Shown here piece by piece: positions 46,769 to 56,846 of a DNA stretch of 64,000 nucleotides (position 1 is the first letter of the stretch; every line of letters begins with the position of its first letter). The stretch covers positions 1,082,501 through 1,146,500 of the forward strand of contig NZ_CP146016.1 of the NCBI RefSeq assembly GCF_036967215.1, in the 5' to 3' direction. The translations under genes were made by a program, and so were the position numbers. The notes under the pieces were generated by a model. It did not search any database and had not been told where the DNA came from. It saw only the letters and a list, made by a program, of their open reading frames with translations. Source of the stretch: Sulfolobus tengchongensis (GTDB lineage Archaea; Thermoproteota; Thermoprotei_A; Sulfolobales; Sulfolobaceae).

Positions 46769-48478
46769 ATGATAACCATGGATTACTATACGTTATATAC
46801 ACAGTCAATAGAGAAACCAGAAAACTATTGGGAAAGTTTTGCTAACAGACTATTTTTCTTTGATAGATGGAATAGAGTAATACTAAGAGATAATAAATTG
46901 CCTACTGCCAGATGGTTCATTAATGGAACTACAAATATTGCATATAACGCTCTTAATCATTCAGGGAAGGCACTAATATTCTATCAAGAAAACAAGAAAG
47001 CTGAAGAAATTAGCTTCAGTGATCTGAATAAAATAAGTTCAATGATAGCTGGATTACTACTAGATAAAGGAGTAAAAAAAGGAGATAGAGTAGCAATTTA
47101 TATGCCTAACACAATTCAAACTATAGCCACAATACTAGCTTCTGCTAGGTTAGGAGTTATCTATACATTAATCTTTGCTGGATTAGGAATTAACGCTATA
47201 ACTAGTAGAATTTCGAATTTAGAGCCTAAATTAGTAATTTCTACGGATAAAACTTTTAGAAGAGGAAAGGAAATAAAACTCTATACGAATCTAGCCAATC
47301 TTGTGTTACCTAGGGATACCGTCTTCGATTATCCAACTGAATATAAAGAGTTCGAACATATAGAAAGCAATGAACCATTAAAAATAATGTATACCTCTGG
47401 GACTACTGGGAAACCTAAAGGCGTAATACTACCTCATGGGGCTTGGATGGTTGGAAACTATTCTGTGTTTGATTTAATGTTTTCGCTAAAGAACAATGAT
47501 ATAGTTTTAACTACTGCTGATGTAGGATGGATAACGTTTTCAAGAATTATGTACGGAACTCTTACACACGGAGCTACTTTGGCATTTATGGAAGGAGCAC
47601 CAGATTATCCAGCAAATAGACTACCTAATATAATTGATGAGTTACAACCTAAGGTTCTGTTCACTTCACCTACATTACTTAGAACACTACAAAAGATGGA
47701 TATTAAACTACCTAAAGTAGAATTTATAGCTACGGCAGGAGAAATAATGGATGAGACCTCATGGAAATACGCAATGAGATTTTCCGATAAAGTAGCTGAC
47801 GTATATGGACAGACTGAACTAGGTTACGTTGTAGGATATCCATATAGCTTAGACGGCGTTGAGCCGAAAATAGGATATGCAGGATTGCCATTTCCAGGGG
47901 CAATAATGGATACTGTAAATGAGGAAGGAAAGAGTATAAGAGGACAAGTAGGACACCTAGTTGCAAAAGCGCCATTCCCCACTCAATTTATAGGAATTTG
48001 GAAAGATAACTCCAAGTTTCTGAGCTACTTTGAAAAATTTAACGCACATGATACGGGGGATTTAGCCATAATAGATGACAATAATTACGTAAAGATAGTT
48101 GGTAGAGATGACGATATGATAAAGATAGCAGGTCATAGAATAACCAGTGGTGAAGTAGAAAGTGTCATAAATTCAATCGAAGGAGTTGTAGAGTCAGCAG
48201 CAGTTAGTATACCAGATGAGATAAAAGGAGAGAAATTGATAGTTTTTTACGTGGGTAACAGCGATGAAAGAACGATAATTACAAAGGTAAGAGAACTCTT
48301 AGGCCCTATCTATATTATTGACAAGGCATATAAGGTTGAAAGATTACCAAAATCTAGAAGCGGTAAAATAGTTAGAAGAGTATTAAGAGACTTACTATTG
48401 GGAAAAGAGATAGATGAAACTATATTGGAAGACCCAGAAGTATTAAAGGAGATAAAAAATGAAATTAAAGGATCCTAA
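46769..48478 (+). CDS. Acetyl/acyl-CoA synthetase (AMP-forming)
   Basis: 569 residues of the ANL superfamily. The N-terminal ACS-type region is [20 protein letters not shown] with [16 protein letters not shown]. The P-loop-like A3 is [20 protein letters not shown]5 is DVYGQTELG, and the C-terminal catalytic Lys is in [17 protein letters not shown]. It activates a short acid to its CoA ester. In this background acetate, 3-hydroxypropionate or 4-hydroxybutyrate are candidates, and I cannot choose. It overlaps the aminotransferase gene by 20 bp. Confidence 0.88.
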   Translation: MITMDYYTLYTQSIEKPENYWESFANRLFFFDRWNRVILRDNKLPTARWFINGTTNIAYNALNHSGKALIFYQENKKAEEISFSDLNKISSMIAGLLLDKGVKKGDRVAIYMPNTIQTIATILASARLGVIYTLIFAGLGINAITSRISNLEPKLVISTDKTFRRGKEIKLYTNLANLVLPRDTVFDYPTEYKEFEHIESNEPLKIMYTSGTTGKPKGVILPHGAWMVGNYSVFDLMFSLKNNDIVLTTADVGWITFSRIMYGTLTHGATLAFMEGAPDYPANRLPNIIDELQPKVLFTSPTLLRTLQKMDIKLPKVEFIATAGEIMDETSWKYAMRFSDKVADVYGQTELGYVVGYPYSLDGVEPKIGYAGLPFPGAIMDTVNEEGKSIRGQVGHLVAKAPFPTQFIGIWKDNSKFLSYFEKFNAHDTGDLAIIDDNNYVKIVGRDDDMIKIAGHRITSGEVESVINSIEGVVESAAVSIPDEIKGEKLIVFYVGNSDERTIITKVRELLGPIYIIDKAYKVERLPKSRSGKIVRRVLRDLLLGKEIDETILEDPEVLKEIKNEIKGS

Positions 48479-49589
48479 AGAATTTAGAGAGTTCGTTCCA
48501 ATTACAAAAAAATACATATATTTAAATCATGCTGCTATCTCACCTACTCCTTTACCCTCGTTATTTGAGGCTTATAGGTATCTTTATGAAGTTACGACTG
48601 AAGGAAGTATAGCGGTTAGTAAAGAAGAGGAGAATGAATTTTTCCAGATTAGATCTAAAATAGCTAATTTAATAGGGGCTAGCGTAGAAGAAATCTCGTT
48701 AATTCCAAATACTAGCTATGGAGTAAATGTTGTAGCACATGGCTTAAATTTTAAAGAGAACGATAATATAGTAACTGATAATTTGGAATTTCCAACTGTA
48801 GTATATCCATTTTTGAAATTAGTAAAAAAGGGAGTTAAGGTAAATATAGTTAAAACGACACCATATACATTTGAGGAAGATATTATAGCAAATATTAATA
48901 AAAATACAAAATTAGTAGCGATAAGCCATGTAAGTTTCAATACTGGCTTAAGAGTTGACGTAAAAAAGATCGTGAAAGCAGCAAGAGAAAACGGCGCATT
49001 AGTACTTCTTGATGTCATCCAAAGTGCAGGTGCAGTAAAAATTAATGTAAAGGAGTTTGATGTGGACTTTGTAGTAGCAGGGGGATATAAATGGTTAATG
49101 AGTCCACAAGGATCTGGATTTATGTATGTTAAAAAAGGTCTTATAGAAGATCCACCATTTTATGGATGGAAATCTACGGAAAATTACTTAGATTTCGATT
49201 CCACTACATTTAAATTAGAAAAGGGACCTAGAAGATTTGAGCTAGGTACCATAGATGTTGCTTCTAATTTAGCTCTTGCTAAATCTTGTGAGATAATAGA
49301 TGAAAATATGGATATGATTGAGAATTCCGTGATGCATCTTTCACAGTTCGCAATAAAAATTGCACATGAATATGGATTAGAGGTAATCACACCGGAAAAT
49401 AAAAGAGCTGGAATAGTAATAGTAAAAACAAAGAGAGCGAGAGACATTGCAAAGGAGTTATTTAAGGAAAATATTGTAATATCACCAAGAGGAGAAGGCA
49501 TAAGAATCTCAACGCATTTCTATAATACAGAGGAAGAAATACAGGCTACAATGGAGAAAATTTCTGCTATTAATAGAAAAATTAACTAA
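48459..49589 (+). CDS. Class V aminotransferase/cysteine-desulfurase-like
   Basis: 376 residues. The start [17 protein letters not shown] is typical, the PLP Asp region is [18 protein letters not shown], and the PLP Lys is in [20 protein letters not shown]. No mobile active-site Cys loop typical of NifS desulfurases is seen near the C-terminus, so an epimerase or aminotransferase role is as likely. It shares an mRNA with the acyl-CoA synthetase through a 20-bp overlap. Confidence 0.85.
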   Translation: MKLKDPKEFREFVPITKKYIYLNHAAISPTPLPSLFEAYRYLYEVTTEGSIAVSKEEENEFFQIRSKIANLIGASVEEISLIPNTSYGVNVVAHGLNFKENDNIVTDNLEFPTVVYPFLKLVKKGVKVNIVKTTPYTFEEDIIANINKNTKLVAISHVSFNTGLRVDVKKIVKAARENGALVLLDVIQSAGAVKINVKEFDVDFVVAGGYKWLMSPQGSGFMYVKKGLIEDPPFYGWKSTENYLDFDSTTFKLEKGPRRFELGTIDVASNLALAKSCEIIDENMDMIENSVMHLSQFAIKIAHEYGLEVITPENKRAGIVIVKTKRARDIAKELFKENIVISPRGEGIRISTHFYNTEEEIQATMEKISAINRKIN

Positions 49590-49947
49590 CATTTTTGACT
49601 TTATATTTCTCTATATTATTTATTGTTTCTTCTATATCTTCCATGATTCTTACAAGCATTCCATATATCACTTCATCATCCTCATTGTCTAAATTATCGA
49701 CTATTGACAATATGTCTAAAAGCTCTTGCGACAGTATTGGTGAAATAACACCTAACTTCATCAGTTGGAATATCGCATCTTCCTTTGAAATAAAGGTGAT
49801 AATACTAGAGATCTCTTTAAAAAGTATACTTACCAGACCTCTTATCCCCTCTTTTACTTTTTCCTTTAACTGTTGGTTATTTTTAAATTCTTCAAGGCTA
49901 ACTAAAGTTCCTTCCTCAATCAGTTTGTAATAATCCCAAAAGCTCAC
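49582..49947 (-). CDS. Helical hypothetical protein
   Basis: 121 residues, acidic and helical, with no Cys or membrane span. Features are MSFWDYYKLIEEGTLVSLEEF at the start and DILSIVDNLDNEDDEVIYGM in the second half. Spacing of hydrophobic residues recalls DUF1641-type helical repeats, but I cannot confirm it. It overlaps the aminotransferase end by 8 bp and is divergent from cobT with 28 bp between. Confidence 0.55.
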   Translation of the reverse strand: MSFWDYYKLIEEGTLVSLEEFKNNQQLKEKVKEGIRGLVSILFKEISSIITFISKEDAIFQLMKLGVISPILSQELLDILSIVDNLDNEDDEVIYGMLVRIMEDIEETINNIEKYKVKNVS

Positions 49948-49975
49948 AAAATCTTATATGTAAAACAACAATTAT

Positions 49976-51034
49976 ATGCATTTAATGATTAAGACATATT
50001 ATGATGCAGAGGTCTCGTATTTAAAGGAGAACTTTGCCTACGTTCTGGTTATAGGAACTACTGATGTCAGCTTAATACCGGGGATAACGATAGCTGGCGC
50101 TACACCTGAATTAACACATTTTACTCCTGCTGCAGATGCTGAATATGTAATTTTAGGGAAATGTAAAAGCATAAACACAATTCCAGTTAGTCCTAACGGA
50201 ATTCCCACACCTGCCTTATTAACAAGAGCTTCACTTTCATTCATTAACCCTTTAAAATTAGTAGTTAATGCTGGCAGTAGAATTATACCTAAAATTCCTT
50301 TCATAGATCTTCACGGAGAACCTGGAAAAGACATCAGACGACAAGCCCTTACAATACAAAAAACTAACGAGATCCTCGAAAATGGTATAAGACTAGGTGA
50401 GGAGCTGTCTAATAATTTTAAACTAATAGTAATAGGAGAATCGATACCTGCAGGTACAACTACTGCAATGGCTACATTACTAGCGTTAGGATATGATGCA
50501 ATGGGCAAAGTAAGTTCAGCCTCTCCAGAAAATCCAAAAGAACTAAAAAGAAAAGTAGTAGAAGAAGCCCTAAGGAACTTACCACCAGATTTGATAGGTA
50601 AGATAGCTAAGGTATCTGATCCAGTATTGCTAGGAGTTGCTGGTATATCTTTAGGGTTTAAAGGAAAAATACTACTAGCTGGAGGAACTCAAATGATAGC
50701 AGCATCTGCCATAATTAAGGAATTTGACAAAAATAAATTACAAGATATTACCATAGGTACAACGAAATGGGTAGTCGAGGATAGGTCTGCAGATATGCTA
50801 GGACTATCCAGGCAAGTAAATGTGAAAGTGCTGGCAAGTATGATAGATCTCACAATATCAGCTTTCGATGGAATTAGAGCATATGAGAAGGGTTACGTCA
50901 AGGAGGGAGTAGGAGCAGGAGGAGCCTCAATTATGGCTTTTATGAGAGGAATTACAAATGATATGTTAGTAAAAAGAATTGATGAATACTATAGCCACTT
51001 AGTAAGCAATTTAAAAGGTTCAAATATATCATGA
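49976..51034 (+). CDS. cobT: Nicotinate-nucleotide phosphoribosyltransferase, UPF0284 CobT type
   Basis: 352 residues. It carries the archaeal CobT (UPF0284) signatures VIGTTDVSLIPGITIAGATP, FIDLHGEPGKDIRRQAL and IGESIPAGTTTAMATLLALG, plus the closing GVGAGGASIMAFMRGITN. It activates the lower ligand base in cobalamin assembly. This matches the B12-dependent mutase subunit at 9.5 kb. Its stop overlaps an ATG (ATGA, 51031-51034) that opens a disrupted small reading frame. Confidence 0.92.
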   Translation: MHLMIKTYYDAEVSYLKENFAYVLVIGTTDVSLIPGITIAGATPELTHFTPAADAEYVILGKCKSINTIPVSPNGIPTPALLTRASLSFINPLKLVVNAGSRIIPKIPFIDLHGEPGKDIRRQALTIQKTNEILENGIRLGEELSNNFKLIVIGESIPAGTTTAMATLLALGYDAMGKVSSASPENPKELKRKVVEEALRNLPPDLIGKIAKVSDPVLLGVAGISLGFKGKILLAGGTQMIAASAIIKEFDKNKLQDITIGTTKWVVEDRSADMLGLSRQVNVKVLASMIDLTISAFDGIRAYEKGYVKEGVGAGGASIMAFMRGITNDMLVKRIDEYYSHLVSNLKGSNIS

Positions 51035-51219
51035 AAGTAGAGTCAATATTAAGTAAACTAGAAAATGAATAAAATAATAAATATTTAGAATATGGATTTC
51101 ACAATCTTAGATTAAAAGACCCATTTGCCCTGCTGAGAAAAATCAAAGTCCATCACATAGACGCTTATAATCAAAGGTTAGGGTTTACAAAATATATAGG
51201 ACCTATCATTACACCTTAG
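51031..51219 (+). pseudogene. Disrupted small ORF coupled to cobT
   Basis: The ATG overlaps the cobT stop (ATGA). The frame reads MKVESILSKLENE, then TAA at 51070-51072. It continues in the same frame without another stop through NNKYLEYGFHNLRLKDPF, ALLRKIKVHHIDAYNQRLG and FTKYIGPIITP to TAG at 51217-51219. The downstream part has the composition of real protein. It looks like a gene with a premature ochre stop, or the N-terminal remnant of a longer one. I do not recognise the family. Its end overlaps the minus-strand gene at 51209 by 11 bp. Confidence 0.55.
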
Positions 51220-51919
51220 TTTGGGTAGAGGTAATGAGATTGACAATCTGATTGACGATATCTTTCGATATTTCAGTCAAGATATGAATTGACGATTCAA
51301 GACTTGAAAATCTAAAGGGGGCTGAAAATAATATTGCCTTATCATCACAAGAAAGGATCGAAAATGATAACTGTTTATCAACTTCAATAATCTTAAGTTT
51401 TTCTTTAATTTCATTACGGATTTGGCTAGTTTCTTGCACCAAATTTCGTAGATTCTCTCTTAATACACTTATTTGGGATAAGGTTTGCCGCCTTCGTCTT
51501 ATCCCATAATATACTATTAATCCTATTGCTAGGAGAGATAATAGTAAATCTAAATATATTATCTCCCTTATCATTGTGAACAATAATAGTAATAAATCTA
51601 CAACTCCAATTAATACTGGAATAATTATCGTAAAATACGTTATTTGCTTGTAAAGTGATTGACTTCTCTCCAGCTCCTTTTTTAGTCTATTCTCTTCGTC
51701 TTTCTTATAAGCTTCTCTCTGATTAATTAACCATCTAGCCCAGTTCTTATCACTAGTCACCACTAACGTATTAACTCCACTAGCTGCTCTTGTCAATATT
51801 TCAGAAGCAGCTTCTTGATCAATGCTATACGTGACTACTAAAATTGATGATGTAGCCGTAACTAACATACTTTTTACAAGATCTATCAACTTCTTGCTTT
51901 CCTCAAACTTAACAGACAT
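51209..51919 (-). CDS. Membrane-hairpin protein with split PLD-like halves
   Basis: 236 residues. Residues about 1-60 (SSILVVTYSIDQEAASEILTR, NTLVVTSDKNWARWL) look like the first part of a phospholipase-D-like or TrmB-like alpha/beta domain. A coiled helix and a two-span membrane hairpin (about 92-142) follow, then another coiled coil. The end (FSILSCDDKAILFSAPFRFS) resembles the strand and HxK-like part that closes such a domain, with His replaced. So a membrane hairpin seems to be inserted in a PLD-like fold. This is inference from pattern; no catalytic HKD remains. It lies 26 bp downstream of the radical SAM gene. Confidence 0.55.
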   Translation of the reverse strand: MSVKFEESKKLIDLVKSMLVTATSSILVVTYSIDQEAASEILTRAASGVNTLVVTSDKNWARWLINQREAYKKDEENRLKKELERSQSLYKQITYFTIIIPVLIGVVDLLLLLFTMIREIIYLDLLLSLLAIGLIVYYGIRRRRQTLSQISVLRENLRNLVQETSQIRNEIKEKLKIIEVDKQLSFSILSCDDKAILFSAPFRFSSLESSIHILTEISKDIVNQIVNLITSTQTKV

Positions 51920-51945
51920 TATAGTATATTGTGTAAAGAGAGTTT

Positions 51946-52998
51946 TTAAGGTATAACTTCGGTTGAATCTAGTATTGGATTATAATATAAATCACTGAGT
52001 CTAATTGTACCATTTTTTATCAATATCTCTACCTCTGGAATTATTGACAATACCGTGCGAAGATACTCCTTATTAACTTCGTCAACTATCTTAAATCCTT
52101 CTTCTCCCCAATATCGTTCTTTCTGCGCATATAAACATCTGCCACCACAATAGTTTTTGAACTCACACTTCTTGCAATCGTCAGGTAAAGGATCTTCCAA
52201 AAGCTTATATCCTTTATCTAAATCACCTAGTTCGGCCCATTTTTCTCTTACCGCTATCGGGCAAGAAAGAATTCTCCCATCTGGTGTTATTGTTACCGAT
52301 GAGTAGCCTGCCCCGCACGGAGAGCCTCTATATCCGTTATAAAAATGTGCGCTAATTACACCTAATATTGGTATAATCTTAACTACTTTCCCCTCCTTTA
52401 GCTTAGATAAGAAATATTCAGTAAGTTTTCTAACTCCTAGCAAATATGATGACGCCCATCTTTTAAAATCCCATTCCTCGCTCCATATGACATCTAGTTG
52501 CCAATGCACTTTGTCAAATAGACCTAAATTTAGTAAATGCATAACGTCAACAAAAATATCAGTATCTTGCGTGACTGTCATTCTTGCTATAGTTTCAACA
52601 CCTAAATCCTTAAGATATCGTGCAGACCTTATTACAGCTTTATAGATACCTTTTCCCCTATGCTTATCAGTAATTTCCTCTCTACCATCTATAGATAATA
52701 ACACGAGGTTAATTTTTCTCCAATATTTTTCTGGAAGAAGTTTAATTGCTATACCATTAGTTTGTATCCCATACCTCTTAGCCTTTACATTATCTAAAAC
52801 TGAGATAATGAACTTATAATTTAGCAAAGGTTCTCCGCCATAGAATATTATAGTAGCATCATTATCTCTTTCAATAATCCTCTTAATTTTATTTATATCA
52901 TATTTTGTTTCATAAGGTACAATATTAGCAGGAAAAGAGCCACCACAATAATCACATTTAAGATTACACTTACCTGTGGTCATTAATAGCCATAGCAT
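51946..52998 (-). CDS. Radical SAM/SPASM enzyme, AF1420-like peptide-modifying family
   Basis: 350 residues. The SAM-cluster motif is [12 protein letters not shown] (Cys11, Cys15, Cys18), with the GGEPLL motif in [14 protein letters not shown]. The C-terminal SPASM region has [20 protein letters not shown] and the cluster ligands [16 protein letters not shown]. This matches the archaeal family resembling peptide-maturases (TIGR04084-like). The substrate is unknown and no precursor peptide with a Cys-rich core is obvious next to it. TATA element GATATAAAAAT lies about 31 bp upstream of the ATG on the minus strand. Confidence 0.82.
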   Translation of the reverse strand: MLWLLMTTGKCNLKCDYCGGSFPANIVPYETKYDINKIKRIIERDNDATIIFYGGEPLLNYKFIISVLDNVKAKRYGIQTNGIAIKLLPEKYWRKINLVLLSIDGREEITDKHRGKGIYKAVIRSARYLKDLGVETIARMTVTQDTDIFVDVMHLLNLGLFDKVHWQLDVIWSEEWDFKRWASSYLLGVRKLTEYFLSKLKEGKVVKIIPILGVISAHFYNGYRGSPCGAGYSSVTITPDGRILSCPIAVREKWAELGDLDKGYKLLEDPLPDDCKKCEFKNYCGGRCLYAQKERYWGEEGFKIVDEVNKEYLRTVLSIIPEVEILIKNGTIRLSDLYYNPILDSTEVIP

Positions 52999-53023
52999 TA
53001 TGTTATGAAAAACTTGGACATTT

Positions 53024-53587
53024 TTATATCCTCTTTATGTAATCAAGAGTAATCTTAGTAGCAATATCCTCTTGTGCTCTCTTTACGTTATAATAGAGTC
53101 TTAACGAATGGTAAATCAATCTAATGTAACCATCTAGAGAAACGCTATTTAAAGGCCGTGTAATTCGTATTCTTATTGAAATAGAATTGTCATCTAACTC
53201 GAAATATTCAAAGCCATTATTTGAAATTAACGAATTTATAATATCTAATCCAGTTATATACTCTAAGTTTAATGAGGCAACTTCTATACTGCTTTCGGTA
53301 ATCTTTAAATCTAATCTATCGATCCACCTTTCTGGCATATATAGAACTTCCTTAAGTTTACCAATGGAGGGTAATTGCTGAGAAAATGAGCTTAATATAT
53401 CTCGTTCCAAATTATTAACGGGATAAATTAAAATTCCATAATCGCTGAATTCCTTTATTATATACCTCTCATTAAATCTACCTTTCACAGCTAACCAATT
53501 ATCTCTTTCCTCTTCTATTGTAAAACGCTCTAACTCATGCCTAAATGAATATACGTTTAAATAAATCTCCACAGTAACACTGTGCAT
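53024..53587 (-). CDS. Hypothetical protein next to radical SAM gene
   Basis: 187 residues of mixed alpha/beta, no Cys, no membrane span. Repeated beta-strand-like stretches ([49 protein letters not shown]) suggest a two-subdomain beta-rich fold. I do not recognise it. It is 25 bp upstream of the radical SAM gene on the same strand. The 122-bp gap behind its start carries two C/D-like RNAs. Confidence 0.6.
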   Translation of the reverse strand: MHSVTVEIYLNVYSFRHELERFTIEEERDNWLAVKGRFNERYIIKEFSDYGILIYPVNNLERDILSSFSQQLPSIGKLKEVLYMPERWIDRLDLKITESSIEVASLNLEYITGLDIINSLISNNGFEYFELDDNSISIRIRITRPLNSVSLDGYIRLIYHSLRLYYNVKRAQEDIATKITLDYIKRI

Positions 53588-53598
53588 GTGGAATATTA

Positions 53599-53646
53599 TC
53601 AGTAGTGGTCCTTATATCATCTTTCTATAGCACTCGACGTCATCAT
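53599..53646 (-). ncRNA. Possible C/D-box sRNA (degenerate internal boxes)
   Basis: On the minus strand: C ATGATGA (53646-53640), guide CGTCGAGTGCTA, weak D' TAGA, two-base spacer, weak C' ATGATAT, guide ending ACCACTA, D CTGA (53602-53599). Outer boxes are perfect and the length is right; inner boxes keep only the sheared G-A bases. It begins one base after the D box of the upstream candidate, so the two could be tandem. Confidence 0.35.
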
Positions 53647-53647
53647 C

Positions 53648-53697
53648 TCAGCATCACGCCTGCAATCATCAAGTCTTCAGGGGTAGAACGTCAGCAC
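53648..53697 (-). ncRNA. Candidate C/D-box sRNA
   Basis: On the minus strand: C GTGCTGA (53697-53691; one deviation from RTGATGA at a kink-turn position), 10-nt guide CGTTCTACCC, D' CTGA (53680-53677), spacer AGAC, C' TTGATGA (53672-53666), 14-nt guide, D CTGA (53651-53648). The D' guide pairs with GGGUAGAGCG (one G-U pair), close to a conserved 23S segment near position 960. G+C content is far above neighbouring DNA. It starts 12 bp after the glycosyltransferase stop. Confidence 0.55.
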
Positions 53698-53709
53698 CAA
53701 TTTGTATTT

Positions 53710-54786
53710 CTACTTCTGCTTTAAAGGTTTTACTATATATTTTTTCCCTCTCCAATACACCTCTCTCTTATTCCAGTTATATATGAGGAGGAATAGTGCA
53801 TAAGGTATGGCAACTACAGACATTATAGACGCAATTAAGGCTTGTTTAGGATACCTTATTCCCCTTATTAAATTCTTAACTATCCATAGAATATATGGAG
53901 TAAAAGTAATTATATTGTGAAAAACTAATGTATAAATCAAAATTAAAGTGAAAAATGTACCCACTACTAAATATGCCTTAGCTCCCCTTGGTGAATAAGC
54001 CAATATAGTTATTATTTGCCTAGAGGACCAACTTATCAGATTACTCTCATCATAAACGTTAAGCGGTATTGCGTTAATTACAAAACCTATTTTACCTCCT
54101 CTTCTTTTTACTATTCTTGTTAAAGTACAGTCATCACACCACTCCTTAGATAGCTCATCTAACACTTCATCATCAAAAAACTCTCTTTTTAGAGCCATTG
54201 AGCCACCCCACAAAAATCTAGAACTTTCAAGCGATTGAGACTCAAAACCTAAGGTCCAGAAACCAGCTCTTATTAAATTGCTTAAACTTATTCTGGATGG
54301 AGATGGCCACGAAAACGTTGTCGTAGCATCATATTTATCTAGTGGAGAAACTAAGTTTTTTAACCAATCTCTGGGATAGAACGTATCTGAGTCAGCAAAT
54401 ACTATTACCTTATTTGAAGCTCTTAAAATACCCGATAATTGGGCTCTAATTTTACCACTACATATATCACAATTGTAATCTGAGTACACAATCTTAACAT
54501 TATATTTACTAAGAAGATTTTCAACTTCATCACCTTTTTCGACAACGTATATAACCTCATATGGATAAGGATAGTCTTGCGAAAGTAAAGATTCTACATT
54601 TCTTTCTAATCCCACATCAATGCCCTTTATTGGGACAATTATTGATACCTTATCCATAAAACTACCATTTACTGTCTTCCTCAGTTTAATCTCTTTATAT
54701 GTCTGTAAAATTATCAAAATATCTACTATAAAAACAAGAAAATAGAGAATAAAATAGTAATATTCCATCATTATGGTGTGAAACAA
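53710..54786 (-). CDS. Membrane glycosyltransferase, GT2/GT21 type
   Basis: 358 residues. One N-terminal span (YYFILYFLVFIVDILII) precedes the GT-A domain with VSIIVPIKG, the D-x-D-like KVIVFADSDTFYPRDWL, the acceptor-site LSKEWCDDCTLTRIVKRRGG and a Q/RxxRW-like SWSSRQIITIL. Two or three C-terminal spans follow. The architecture resembles ceramide-glucosyltransferase-type enzymes that glycosylate a membrane lipid on the cytoplasmic side. The start may be the Met at 54771 or 54768. It is divergent from nucS with a 33-bp overlapping promoter. Confidence 0.82.
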   Translation of the reverse strand: MFHTIMMEYYYFILYFLVFIVDILIILQTYKEIKLRKTVNGSFMDKVSIIVPIKGIDVGLERNVESLLSQDYPYPYEVIYVVEKGDEVENLLSKYNVKIVYSDYNCDICSGKIRAQLSGILRASNKVIVFADSDTFYPRDWLKNLVSPLDKYDATTTFSWPSPSRISLSNLIRAGFWTLGFESQSLESSRFLWGGSMALKREFFDDEVLDELSKEWCDDCTLTRIVKRRGGKIGFVINAIPLNVYDESNLISWSSRQIITILAYSPRGAKAYLVVGTFFTLILIYTLVFHNIITFTPYILWIVKNLIRGIRYPKQALIASIMSVVAIPYALFLLIYNWNKREVYWRGKKYIVKPLKQK

Positions 54787-54819
54787 TAAGGTATTTAAAC
54801 ATTACACCTTAGTAATACT

Positions 54820-55539
54820 GTGTACTCGGTATTACTAAGTCCAAGTAACCAAGAAACTTACTTCTTCTTATCACAAAAAATTTATAGAGAATTATTGGTA
54901 ATTTTTGCAACTTGTGAAGTAAAATATAAAGGAAGGGCTGAATCTAAAGCCTCGGAATCTCCTAGGTTAATAATACTGAAGCCAGATGGCACAGTTATAA
55001 TACACGAGAGCGTTAAGAGAGAACCTCTTAATTGGCAACCACCTGGAACTCAAATAGACATTATTAATGGCTATCCATTAAAGATTGTTGCTGAAAGAAA
55101 AAGACCAAATGAAATAATAGAGATCGTTTTAAAGGAAGTATTTTACATAACTTCGTCGATAGTTAGAGAAGGAGATTTCATGATCAAAGGAAGAGAAATT
55201 GACGTAGTAAACATGGTAATGCAAAATCCTAATCTAGTTGAAGAAGGATTTCATCCATTTGCTAGAGAATATAAGACGCCATACGGAAAGGTAGACCTAG
55301 TAGGAATGGATAAAAACGGTAATTTTGTATTAGTCGAGGTTAAAAGAAGTAAAGCACAACTTAGTGCAGTATCTCAACTATATCGATATTATCTGTACGT
55401 AAAGGAAGTTAAAGGGGAGAAAGTTAGAGGGATACTTATGGCACCGGCTATAACTAATCACGCAGAGGACTTGTTACGAAAGTTAAATCTAGAGTTCATT
55501 AAATATGATATAACTAATATTATCCGTTTAAAGGATTAA
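54820..55539 (+). CDS. nucS: Endonuclease NucS/EndoMS
   Basis: 239 residues. An N-terminal DNA-binding beta-domain ([33 protein letters not shown]) is joined to a C-terminal RecB-like nuclease with [20 protein letters not shown] then QLYRYYLYV. Asp, Glu-Val-Lys and Gln of the active site are visible. It cuts mismatched double-stranded DNA or flaps and binds PCNA. The start is GTG at 54820. Its end overlaps the convergent gene by 4 bp. Confidence 0.94.
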   Translation: MYSVLLSPSNQETYFFLSQKIYRELLVIFATCEVKYKGRAESKASESPRLIILKPDGTVIIHESVKREPLNWQPPGTQIDIINGYPLKIVAERKRPNEIIEIVLKEVFYITSSIVREGDFMIKGREIDVVNMVMQNPNLVEEGFHPFAREYKTPYGKVDLVGMDKNGNFVLVEVKRSKAQLSAVSQLYRYYLYVKEVKGEKVRGILMAPAITNHAEDLLRKLNLEFIKYDITNIIRLKD

Positions 55540-56198
55540 GGTTGTATCTTAGATTTTAAATAATTTATCACTTCTATATATTTTTCATTAAGTGTTTTAT
55601 AACTTGTCAAAAATGCGTTAAATTCCTCTATACTATTGTAAAAATTTAGGCAATCAGACGAGAATAAAAAGGAATTTTGCTCATAAGTTGTATTAAGGTT
55701 TATAACAGCTTTTATACACCCATTTTTTCCACCCAAACTGATCTTTAACTTCTTTACAACCTCAAAATTAGATGAATACCTAGCAAAGTCATTCGTTAAA
55801 TGAATGAACAAATACTCTGCATTATGATCTAGACAACTTATTTCATTATAATCTAATCTAAACGCCGTAATTAAAAGTTCAGTTAAAAGTTTTACTGGGA
55901 TATCGTATTTTATACGTAAATTACTTACCTCGTTAATAATATCTTCCTTGATATTATTAATGACCCCTAATATCTGTCCTTTAGCGTCATTACCTTTCAA
56001 TACTTGTAAGTTATGCATGTCAATCAGTCTATTCCCGTCGTATGAAAGTCTGACATTATCTGACGAAAACAACGAGAAGTTAAATTTTCCATTAGAAAGA
56101 CTGAAATTTAAAGAATAATTAGAAGCGTTAACTTCAATTCTCAAGACTCCATTCCTATGACACTCCACTAAAAAACTCGTTTCTTTCATCCAGTTCAT
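55536..56198 (-). CDS. Hypothetical protein downstream of tenA
   Basis: About 220 residues. The N-terminal half is beta-rich with many Asn/Ser ([20 protein letters not shown]), and the C-terminal half is helical. I do not recognise a family. The ATG at 56198 starts 3 bp after the tenA stop with a GGTG ribosome site at the right distance. An upstream in-frame ATG at 56240 would overlap tenA by 40 bp. Co-transcription with tenA is likely, but thiamine-related function is not shown. Confidence 0.6.
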   Translation of the reverse strand: MNWMKETSFLVECHRNGVLRIEVNASNYSLNFSLSNGKFNFSLFSSDNVRLSYDGNRLIDMHNLQVLKGNDAKGQILGVINNIKEDIINEVSNLRIKYDIPVKLLTELLITAFRLDYNEISCLDHNAEYLFIHLTNDFARYSSNFEVVKKLKISLGGKNGCIKAVINLNTTYEQNSFLFSSDCLNFYNSIEEFNAFLTSYKTLNEKYIEVINYLKSKIQP

Positions 56199-56200
56199 CT

Positions 56201-56833
56201 TTAATACACCGTAGGATCCTTTCTTAAAGACGAATCCCAAAAACCTATTTCGAACCTAACAGAATTTATAAATATTTTTATAAGATTATCATTAATTTCT
56301 ATTTCATTTAACGCGCTGAGAATAGCCTCAACCCTTTTCTTATACTCATCTGAAGCATAAAATGAAGCCCATAATTTATAAATCTCATGAGGGGTTTCAA
56401 GAACATATTCACCAATTATACTGTATCCAAACATACATGGTGTTACTGCAACTAAAAATTCATTCCAACCCATGTTAGCGTAGTAATATAAATGTCTCGT
56501 GTAAGCGTAGTTTACTAAATTGTACCCTGTTTTAACTATCTCTTCTCGGCTTATATTAAGCCTAGTGTAAAGCTTACTGTTTGTCTCTAATCCCTTGTCT
56601 CTTGTAGTGATAATTACGTTAAGTATTCTCATTACTTTGTCTATAGGACCTTTAGATAAAGCAGATAAAAGAGACTTTAACATATCTTCAACATATTTAG
56701 CATCTTGTATAAGGTAATATCTAAAAACGTCAAGAGGTAGGGAACCATTTCTCATTCTAACTACAAATTCATGCTTAGTATACTTGTTCCATAATTCATC
56801 CACATTCCTTAGGAGATATTCCATATTGTTCAT
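56201..56833 (-). CDS. tenA: TenA/thiaminase II family protein
   Basis: 210 residues, heme-oxygenase-like helical fold. Signatures are HEFVVRMRNGSLPLDVFRYYL then IQDAKYVEDM, the Cys region AVTPCMFGYSIIGEYV, and KLWASFYASDEYKKRVEA with RFEIGFWDSSLR closing. The nucleophilic Cys and both acidic residues are present, as in TenA_C enzymes that salvage aminopyrimidine from degraded thiamine. It is in one strand run with the SDR and DUF255 genes. Confidence 0.9.
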   Translation of the reverse strand: MNNMEYLLRNVDELWNKYTKHEFVVRMRNGSLPLDVFRYYLIQDAKYVEDMLKSLLSALSKGPIDKVMRILNVIITTRDKGLETNSKLYTRLNISREEIVKTGYNLVNYAYTRHLYYYANMGWNEFLVAVTPCMFGYSIIGEYVLETPHEIYKLWASFYASDEYKKRVEAILSALNEIEINDNLIKIFINSVRFEIGFWDSSLRKDPTVY

Positions 56834-56846
56834 ATTTATATCGCAC

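Noticed and set aside
54787-54819. Imperfect palindrome TAAGGT/ACCTTA between the glycosyltransferase and nucS genes
   Set aside because: It is short and coincides with two facing TATA regions, so chance or promoter overlap is sufficient.
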